A DNA stretch of 11,603 bases from Nitrospirota bacterium (GTDB lineage: Bacteria; Nitrospirota; Nitrospiria; Nitrospirales; Nitrospiraceae). The stretch's first letter is position 1. Every line of letters begins with the position of its first letter. The notes beneath the pieces were generated by a model. The model did not search any database and was not told where the DNA came from. It worked only from the letters and a program-made list of their open reading frames with translations. Shown here in pieces: positions 6,621 to 11,603 of the stretch. A program made the translations under genes and the position numbers. The DNA lies in NCBI GenBank assembly GCA_016235225.1, contig JACRLS010000263.1, positions 1-11,603 of the forward strand. The letters are read 5' to 3'.

Positions 6621-6911
6621 ATGGGGCGGACGCTTGCAACCTTTACCCAGCTCATCAGACAGGAGATCGACTCCTGGCGACGCTATCGGCGCGCCCTCCG
6701 TCAGGAAGATCAGGCCGTCCTGGACGCCCTCTTCGCCGCCGCGCGCCGGCATTCGGCTGCCGGGGCCTATCTGGCCCGCGAGGCGCCGTTCGAAGTCATG
6801 CTGATGTCCATGCTGCTTGAGGAACATAAACAGCTCCTCGCGTTGCAACAGAAAGTGTCCGACCTTGAAGTCCGGCTGCTCGATCATCCAACTGACGGGG
6901 TGGCTCCTTGA
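6621..6911 (+). CDS. Small helical MGRT protein of the PolB2 cassette
   Basis: A 96-residue, probably all-helical soluble protein. It begins MGRTLATFTQLI, continues with SWRRYRRALR and LFAAARRHS, and ends in a leucine-rich heptad-like helix (MLLEEHKQLLALQQKVSDLE) that could form a coiled coil. The frame is open further upstream through the repeat, but that part encodes repeat DNA and has no good start, and the MGRT opening looks like a real N terminus. No clear ribosome-binding site is seen. From memory it resembles small proteins annotated as a domain of unknown function (DUF8156-like) in haloarchaea, which also start with MGRT and share the W-xx-YRRALR pattern; a profile search would settle this. 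Its end overlaps the polymerase start by about 47 bases, implying translational coupling and perhaps a physical partnership. No function is known to me. Confidence 0.75.
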   Translation: MGRTLATFTQLIRQEIDSWRRYRRALRQEDQAVLDALFAAARRHSAAGAYLAREAPFEVMLMSMLLEEHKQLLALQQKVSDLEVRLLDHPTDGVAP

Positions 6912-9141
6912 TGTCTATCCCGACGCGGCCGGCATGGCGCTGTGGCTGGTGGACGAGCAGGGCGACCGCCGCCTCCTCCACGACCCCTTTCACCCCGCCT
7001 TCTACGTTGCGGAGCCCCCGTCCGGGCTCTTGGCCGCGCTTACAGCCCTGCATCGTCGCGGCCATCTCCTGACACTCCGTCGCGTCGAGCGATTCGAGCT
7101 CGGCGCATCGTTGCCGATCCTGGTCCACGAGGCGACCGTCCGACGGCCCGACCACTTCATGCCGCTCATCCGCCGGCTGCTCCGCGAGTTTTCCGACTCG
7201 GCCTTCTATCACGTCGACATCCCGCTGCCGCAGCGCTACGGCTACGAGCGGGATCTGTTCCCGCTCGCACGATGCCGAGTCGAAGCGACGGCGGACGGCA
7301 TCGTCCAGGCCATTCATGCGACCGACTCTCCCTGGGACACGGACTACGTCCTTCCGCCCTTGCGCCTGCTCGAACTGTCGCTCGACACCGCAACGCCCAA
7401 CCCTAATCACGGCGGCATGGCACATCTGGTGGTCAGGCTGGACGGAGAAGAACGACGGCTCGACAATGACGATCCCGCCGAATTGCTGGCCGACCTCGGC
7501 ACCTGGCTGCGCCGGCATGATCTCGATATCTTATTGACTGACTGGGGGGATTCCTACATCCTGCCACGACTCGAGCGACTCGCCCATCAACTCGCCCGTC
7601 CGCTGGCCTTGAGTCGCGATCCGACCCGTCGCACCGAGCATCGCCCGCCTCGCTCCTACTTCTCCTATGGCCGGGTCCTGGCCCACGCCGGCGCGCGCAC
7701 GCTGTACGGCCGACTCCACCTGGACCGGCGGAACTCCTTCATCCTGGCGGAAGCGGGGCTGGCCGGGTTGATCGAGCAGTGTCGCGTGACGAAGGTCCCG
7801 CTCCAGCAGATGGCGAGGACGACCACCGGCACCGGCATCACGGCCATGCAACTCGAAACCGCTCATCGGGACGGCATCCTGATCCCCTATCGGAAACAGA
7901 ACCCAGAGGATTTCAAATCCGCACTGGAGCTGCTCCACACGGATCAAGGCGGGCTCGTCTTCGCGCCGCTCACCGGCTACCACGAACAGGTCGGCGAACT
8001 GGACTTCGCGTCCATGTATCCCACCATCATGACCCGCTTCAATCTCTCGCCCGAGACCGTCAACTGCACCTGTTGTGCAGACGATCCGGCCGGACAGGTG
8101 CCGGAGATCGGGCACCATGTCTGCCAGCGGCGACAGGGGTTGGTCCCACGGACGCTGGCACCGCTGCTGGAGAAACGCGCGCGGTACAAACACCTGCTCA
8201 ACACAGCGCCCAATCCGCTGACGCGCCGCATGCTCGACCAACGGCAAACGGCCCTGAAGTGGTTGCTGGTGGTCTCCTTCGGCTACCTCGGGTACAAGAA
8301 CGCCCGCTTCGGTCGGATCGAAGCGCACGAAGCCGTCACCGCCTACAGCCGGGAGATTCTCTTGCAGGCAAAGGACACGGCGGAGGCCGGCGGGTTCCGG
8401 TTTCTCCACGCCATCGTGGATTCACTGTGGCTCCAGAAGCCGGGCGCCGGCCGCGCAGAGTACGAGGCCCTCGCGGCCGCGATCACCGCGCGGACCGGCC
8501 TGTCGATCGTTGTGGAAGGACTCTATCGCTGGATCGGGTTTCTGCCCTCACGCACGGATCCGCAGATGCCGGTGCCGAATCAGTTCGTCGGGCTGTTCGA
8601 CACCGGCGGCCTGAAAATCCGGGGGCTCGAAGTACGCCGGAGCGATGCCCCGCGCCTCGTCAAGCGCGCGCAAACGGAGATCCTCGACTGCCTCAGCCGG
8701 GCCCACACACTTGAGGCGCTGCGCGCGTCGGTCCCATCGGTCTTGGAGATCGTGCGCGCCTACCGGCGCATGTTGCGCGAAGGGCACATCGAGACAGAAG
8801 ACCTCGTGATTGCCACATCCCTGTCGCAAGATCCCAGGCAGTATTGTCGTCCCACGAGAACCGCCATTGCCGCCCAGCAGCTCATGGACCGAGGCGCGCC
8901 GCTTCAACCGGGCGAGGTGATTCATTATGTGATGACGGAGGCCGACGCCGCCTGTCCGGACGACCGCGTGCGCGCCGCCGCTCTCATCGACGGCACGGCC
9001 GGCTACGACGCCGCGGCCTACGAGGCGCTGGTCCTCAAAGCCGCACTGGCGCTTCTCGTCCCCTTCGGCTGGGATCTCGCGCGCCTCGATGCGATCACAA
9101 ACGCTGGCGATCAGTCAGCTACGGTTTCGGAAGGCGGGTAA
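6865..9141 (+). CDS. Archaeal-type family B DNA polymerase, PolB2-like, with degenerate active-site motifs
   Basis: Template-directed DNA polymerase of 758 residues from the TTG at 6865. Motif A is DFASMYPTI (D380). Motif B is RQTALKWLLVVSFGYLGY (K465), with Val where NSxYG has Asn. Motif C is HAIVDSLW: the usual YGDTDS first Asp is Ile517, while the essential second Asp (D519) remains. Exo I reads LDTAT (D174, the usual Glu is Ala), so proofreading is probably lost. A Cys/His cluster (CTCC, then HHVC) follows motif A, perhaps a metal site. The thumb region has KIRGLEVRR, and YDAAAYEALVLKAAL lies near the end. These traits fit PolB2, a family known mostly from archaea and reported to act in DNA damage tolerance. 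Start is uncertain: an ATG at 6817 would overlap the upstream gene by 95 bases; clear conservation (LTGWLLDVYP) begins at 6889. Context with lexA suggests damage-induced translesion synthesis. Confidence 0.88.
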   Translation: MKSGCSIIQLTGWLLDVYPDAAGMALWLVDEQGDRRLLHDPFHPAFYVAEPPSGLLAALTALHRRGHLLTLRRVERFELGASLPILVHEATVRRPDHFMPLIRRLLREFSDSAFYHVDIPLPQRYGYERDLFPLARCRVEATADGIVQAIHATDSPWDTDYVLPPLRLLELSLDTATPNPNHGGMAHLVVRLDGEERRLDNDDPAELLADLGTWLRRHDLDILLTDWGDSYILPRLERLAHQLARPLALSRDPTRRTEHRPPRSYFSYGRVLAHAGARTLYGRLHLDRRNSFILAEAGLAGLIEQCRVTKVPLQQMARTTTGTGITAMQLETAHRDGILIPYRKQNPEDFKSALELLHTDQGGLVFAPLTGYHEQVGELDFASMYPTIMTRFNLSPETVNCTCCADDPAGQVPEIGHHVCQRRQGLVPRTLAPLLEKRARYKHLLNTAPNPLTRRMLDQRQTALKWLLVVSFGYLGYKNARFGRIEAHEAVTAYSREILLQAKDTAEAGGFRFLHAIVDSLWLQKPGAGRAEYEALAAAITARTGLSIVVEGLYRWIGFLPSRTDPQMPVPNQFVGLFDTGGLKIRGLEVRRSDAPRLVKRAQTEILDCLSRAHTLEALRASVPSVLEIVRAYRRMLREGHIETEDLVIATSLSQDPRQYCRPTRTAIAAQQLMDRGAPLQPGEVIHYVMTEADAACPDDRVRAAALIDGTAGYDAAAYEALVLKAALALLVPFGWDLARLDAITNAGDQSATVSEGG

Positions 9142-9613
9142 GCAGGACGGGCATCGCGGTCCAGATGCGGTCGACCACGGAGAGGATGTAGTCACGGGCT
9201 TCCGGAAGGCGGATCTCCCAATTCGGGATCACTTCGTGGACATCCAGCAAGGGCTCGATCGTGTCGAAGGCGGCCTGACTGAAGAGGGGAACCTCATGGC
9301 CGAACTCTCGTTTGATGAACTCCTGGTGATCGGTCGACATGGCAATGGCCAGATCCGCCTGCTTGAGCATCTTCTCGGTGAGCTGCCGAGGCCGGTGCCC
9401 CCGTGGATCGATGCCCCTCTCCCGAAGGTGCTCACGGAGCAGTGGCAGCATCGGCTGGGTGACCGCCCTGATACCGGCGGACTCGACCACATAGGACGCG
9501 TTCCATTTAAGATGGGCCTTCAGCGCGTATTCCGCCACCATGCTGCGGAAGACGTTCCCGGTACAAACGAAGAGGATCGTCTTCGTGGTTTTTGTCTCTT
9601 TTCTGGAAAACAT
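9119..9613 (-). CDS. Low-molecular-weight phosphotyrosine phosphatase / arsenate-reductase-like protein
   Basis: A 164-residue cytoplasmic protein of the LMW-PTP fold, which dephosphorylates phosphotyrosine (bacterial tyrosine-kinase systems) or, in related enzymes, reduces arsenate. The signature loop CTGNVFRS (C17, R23, S24) lies right after the first strand ILFV, as expected. The usual acid motif near the C terminus is Asp-Pro; here the likely position reads LLDVHEV (D124 followed by Val), so the substrate may be unusual. It also lacks the extra cysteine pair of a clear thioredoxin-type arsenate reductase. It is transcribed toward the polymerase gene, and the last 23 bases of the two genes overlap, so it is not part of the lexA operon. 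The ATG at 9613 is the only sensible start; a ribosome-binding site is weak. No arsenic genes are nearby. Confidence 0.85.
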   Translation of the reverse strand: MFSRKETKTTKTILFVCTGNVFRSMVAEYALKAHLKWNASYVVESAGIRAVTQPMLPLLREHLRERGIDPRGHRPRQLTEKMLKQADLAIAMSTDHQEFIKREFGHEVPLFSQAAFDTIEPLLDVHEVIPNWEIRLPEARDYILSVVDRIWTAMPVLLTRLPKP

Positions 9614-9765
9614 ACGAATACTTTCATACTACACTGCCGACTGTTCCTCTGTCTTTGAAATAGCCGGATTCGATCTCGCTGCGTCGGACATCGCTTTTCC
9701 TTCGTCCTATCCCATTTTTCAGTATGACCAGATACAATACGTCCGCGACAGGTGAATGGATCCCG

Positions 9766-10674
9766 ATGCACCCTTCAACTCACGCAGCCCCCCCAGCGCC
9801 GCTCGTCCCCGCGTCATCCCGGAAACTCCCCGTGGATCTGGAGAAACTCCAGACACGTCTGTGCCGGCTGGTGGGAACGGCGATCGCCGACTACGCCATG
9901 GTCGAAGAAGGCGACCGGATCATGGTGTGCCTCTCGGGGGGCAAGGACAGCTACGGTCTGCTGGATATTCTGCTCCTCCTTCAGCAGCGGGCGCCCGTCA
10001 GTTTTACGCTGGTGGCGGTGAATCTCGATCAGAGGCAACCGGGTTTTCCTACTCACGTGTTGCCCGAGTATCTGACCCGGCTCGGCGTGCCCTTTCACAT
10101 CGAGACTCGGGACACCTATTCCATCGTCAAGCGGATGATTCCGGAAGGCGAGACCACCTGCTCCCTCTGTTCCCGGCTGCGCCGAGGCCACCTCTACCGT
10201 GTGGCATCCGAACTGGGGGCCACAAAGATCGCGTTGGGCCATCATCGCGACGACATTCTCGAAACGTTCCTGCTCAACATCTTTCACGGCGGAAAGTTGA
10301 AGGCGATGCCGCCGAAGCTACGGTCAAAGGACGGGCGGCATGTGGTGATTCGGCCGCTGGCCTACGTACCGGAGGCGGAGTTGGCGCGCTATGCAACACT
10401 GAAGCAGTTTCCGATCATTCCCTGCGATCTCTGTGGGTCACAGGAGCATCTCCAGCGCAGGGCAGTCAAGGCTCTTCTGAAAGAATTGGGAGAACGGTTC
10501 CCCGGTTCCGTGGAGAACATGTTCGCGTCGTTGAGCAACGTGGCTCCCTCGCTGCTCCTTGATCGCCGCCTCTATGATTTCGCGATCCGTGCTTCTGCGT
10601 TATCCTCGACGCCGAACCGCAACATCTCTCCCGGCCCCCCTCCCTGTGACCAAGACGAAGAGGACCCATTCTAA
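9766..10674 (+). CDS. ttcA: tRNA 2-thiocytidine(32) synthetase TtcA
   Basis: Thiolates cytidine 32 in the anticodon loop of some tRNAs, using ATP and an iron-sulfur cluster. The 302-residue product follows E. coli TtcA closely over most of its length (EEGDRIMVCLSGGKDSYG, AVNLDQRQPGFP, GATKIALGHHRDDI). The PP-loop is SGGKDS (57-62); the cluster cysteines are in CSLC (C132, C135) and CDLC (C220, with C223 adjacent). The ATG at 9766 has AGGTG 11 bases upstream; an in-frame ATG at 9724 would add 14 unconserved residues and has no ribosome-binding site. The C-terminal 40 residues (proline- and acid-rich) are not family core. It is divergent from the phosphatase gene and probably has its own promoter; a TACAAT at 9733-9738 could be the -10 box but lacks a good -35 partner. 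Confidence 0.95.
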   Translation: MHPSTHAAPPAPLVPASSRKLPVDLEKLQTRLCRLVGTAIADYAMVEEGDRIMVCLSGGKDSYGLLDILLLLQQRAPVSFTLVAVNLDQRQPGFPTHVLPEYLTRLGVPFHIETRDTYSIVKRMIPEGETTCSLCSRLRRGHLYRVASELGATKIALGHHRDDILETFLLNIFHGGKLKAMPPKLRSKDGRHVVIRPLAYVPEAELARYATLKQFPIIPCDLCGSQEHLQRRAVKALLKELGERFPGSVENMFASLSNVAPSLLLDRRLYDFAIRASALSSTPNRNISPGPPPCDQDEEDPF

Positions 10675-10788
10675 CAGGCTGTTGAATATGTCAGCCGGCG
10701 TCGTCCCCGGCCTTGGGTGACCAGGCAAGGTTCTGACTCCATGTGGTACACTGGCGCGCCGGATTCGGAATCGGCGAGGAGGGTCGCC

Positions 10789-11202
10789 ATGAAGATCACC
10801 TCCATCATCCTCGCGTTGATGCTCGCTGGTTTGTGTGCCATGACCGTTCCTGTCTGGGCCGAAGTGACGCTCTTTCAGAGCAGCGACGGGACCAGTGGGA
10901 CAGTCGTGGACCTGGGAGGCGGGATTCGGATCTATTCGGATTCACACGGGAATAGCGGCACGATTACTGACTTGGGGGCCGGGGTCCAGAATTACCGGTT
11001 CAGTACTCCGCACGGGGAAGCAAAAATGGGGACGCTGTTCAGCGCACCACCGCCGCCACCAGGCGTGACACCCTCGCCGCTCCTCCCGTTCACGCCCCAC
11101 AGCCCCCCGGTGCCCGGCACACCCACGGCGCCAAGCGTGGCACCGCCGGCCGGTTCGGGATCGGGGTCCTTCTCGTATGGGGCCTTCGGGGGGCGCCGAT
11201 AG
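10789..11202 (+). CDS. Small secreted protein with a 20-residue tandem repeat and a proline-rich tail
   Basis: A 137-residue exported protein of unknown function. The ATG at 10789 has a strong ribosome-binding site (GAGGAGGG); an upstream in-frame ATG at 10717 would bury the signal peptide and is unlikely. Residues 1-24 (MKITSIILALMLAGL... ending VWA) form a clear Sec signal peptide with probable cleavage after A24; the cysteine at 16 is not in a good lipobox. The mature part has two copies of an SxGxSGTxxDLGxGxxxY unit (32-49 and 52-69, period 20). The rest is proline-, glycine- and serine-rich (residues about 84-130), likely disordered. It is probably periplasmic or surface-exposed, perhaps a cell-wall or envelope linker. 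I do not recognise a family. It converges with the small acidic gene, 6 bases apart. Confidence 0.8.
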   Translation: MKITSIILALMLAGLCAMTVPVWAEVTLFQSSDGTSGTVVDLGGGIRIYSDSHGNSGTITDLGAGVQNYRFSTPHGEAKMGTLFSAPPPPPGVTPSPLLPFTPHSPPVPGTPTAPSVAPPAGSGSGSFSYGAFGGRR

Positions 11203-11208
11203 GCAGCG

Positions 11209-11376
11209 CTATTCCTCCTCTTCTTCTTCGATATCTTCGATCCCTTCATAACTGATTTCGCCCTCGGCCGATCCTCTTGTGGCTTTCTCGCAGAGCGAGT
11301 CAATCAGTTCCTCGGCATCTTCTGCGGACTCCGCGCTCACTTGGAACTTCACCGTAAGATTGAACCGTGCGTTCAT
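11209..11376 (-). CDS. Small acidic protein with a C-terminal glutamate run, 55 aa
   Basis: Begins MNARFNLTVKFQVSAES, a short beta-strand pattern, followed by a helix (AEDAEELIDSLCEKA) and a tail IEDIEEEEEE. The ATG at 11376 (complement) has TAGGAG 8 bases upstream on the minus strand, which decides this start over the in-frame ATG at 11595, whose extra 73 residues look non-coding. Charge is strongly negative and one cysteine is present. The strand-helix beginning suggests a small single-domain fold, but no function can be given. Its stop lies 6 bases from the stop of the secreted protein gene. Confidence 0.6.
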   Translation of the reverse strand: MNARFNLTVKFQVSAESAEDAEELIDSLCEKATRGSAEGEISYEGIEDIEEEEEE

Positions 11377-11603
11377 CGTCTGACTCCTACGCACACCACT
11401 CTCTTGCCGGACTCGTGAACCTGCTCGTTTGTTCTTTGAGGTTCGGTCTTCCCACTCGGCTGTGTGAACCTGAGACACCCCCGATGTCGGCAGAGGGATA
11501 CGCCATTCGATCGGATAAATCAACCGCCGCGGCGCGACCAGAGATCGAACAGGGATCGAGGAATACGGAAAGAGGAGCGGGGGAGTGCAGGACAACCCCC
11601 ACA
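11377..11603. other. Right-edge stretch without a supported gene
   Basis: This 227-base end holds frames open on the minus strand, but without domains, ribosome-binding sites or a credible start. It contains the upstream region and presumably the promoter of the 55-aa gene. A TTGATT / TATCCC pair with 17-base spacing on the minus strand (around 11495-11525) is too poor a promoter match to call. A weak GGTTC/GAACC inverted repeat lies near 11440-11470. Confidence 0.4.

Noticed and set aside
7531..8409. 292-codon open frame on the minus strand
   Set aside because: Antisense to polymerase motifs A-B; a codon-bias shadow.
1..11603. CRISPR array, rRNA, transposase or integrase gene
   Set aside because: No regularly spaced repeats, rRNA motifs or recombinase motifs were seen on either strand.

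Overview
GC-rich bacterial DNA, probably from a Nitrospirota (Nitrospira-like) chromosome. That assignment is inference from remembered gene content and style (LplT-Aas fusion, LexA next to an archaeal-type PolB, many intergenic inverted repeats); no rRNA or other phylogenetic marker is present.

Left part (1-4534): the 3' part of a very long gene fusing an MFS lysophospholipid flippase (LplT), a PlsC-type acyltransferase and an acyl-ACP synthetase (Aas), a one-protein lysophospholipid salvage system; its start lies off the left edge. After a 55-bp stem-loop repeat comes a metal-dependent amidohydrolase-2 family protein. Its stop codon sits in a CTAG site that flanks a 129-bp MITE-like element with perfect terminal inverted repeats. 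The gene-free stretch 4664-5187 follows. It is AT-richer in its second half and ends in a 3' tRNA fragment (anticodon loop to CCA, most like tRNA-Gln) and a strong hairpin. This looks like an attachment-site scar of an integrated element.

Middle part (5188-9141), the most interesting: a cassette headed by lexA, with a 24-bp palindrome over its -10 box and start codon as the likely self-operator. Then come a RadA/RecA-fold protein without a recognisable Walker A loop, a 96-aa helical protein beginning MGRT, and a PolB2-like family B DNA polymerase whose motif C and exonuclease motifs are degenerate. A roughly 180-bp nested inverted repeat sits inside the cassette. The likely role is LexA-controlled, damage-induced DNA synthesis, an alternative to the ImuA-ImuB-DnaE2 mutasome, built from parts more familiar from archaea.

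Right part (9119-11603): a low-molecular-weight phosphotyrosine phosphatase / arsenate-reductase-like protein convergent with the polymerase, the tRNA 2-thiocytidine synthase TtcA, a small secreted protein with a 20-residue tandem repeat and a proline-rich tail, and a convergent 55-aa acidic protein ending in a glutamate run. The last 227 bases hold no gene I can support.
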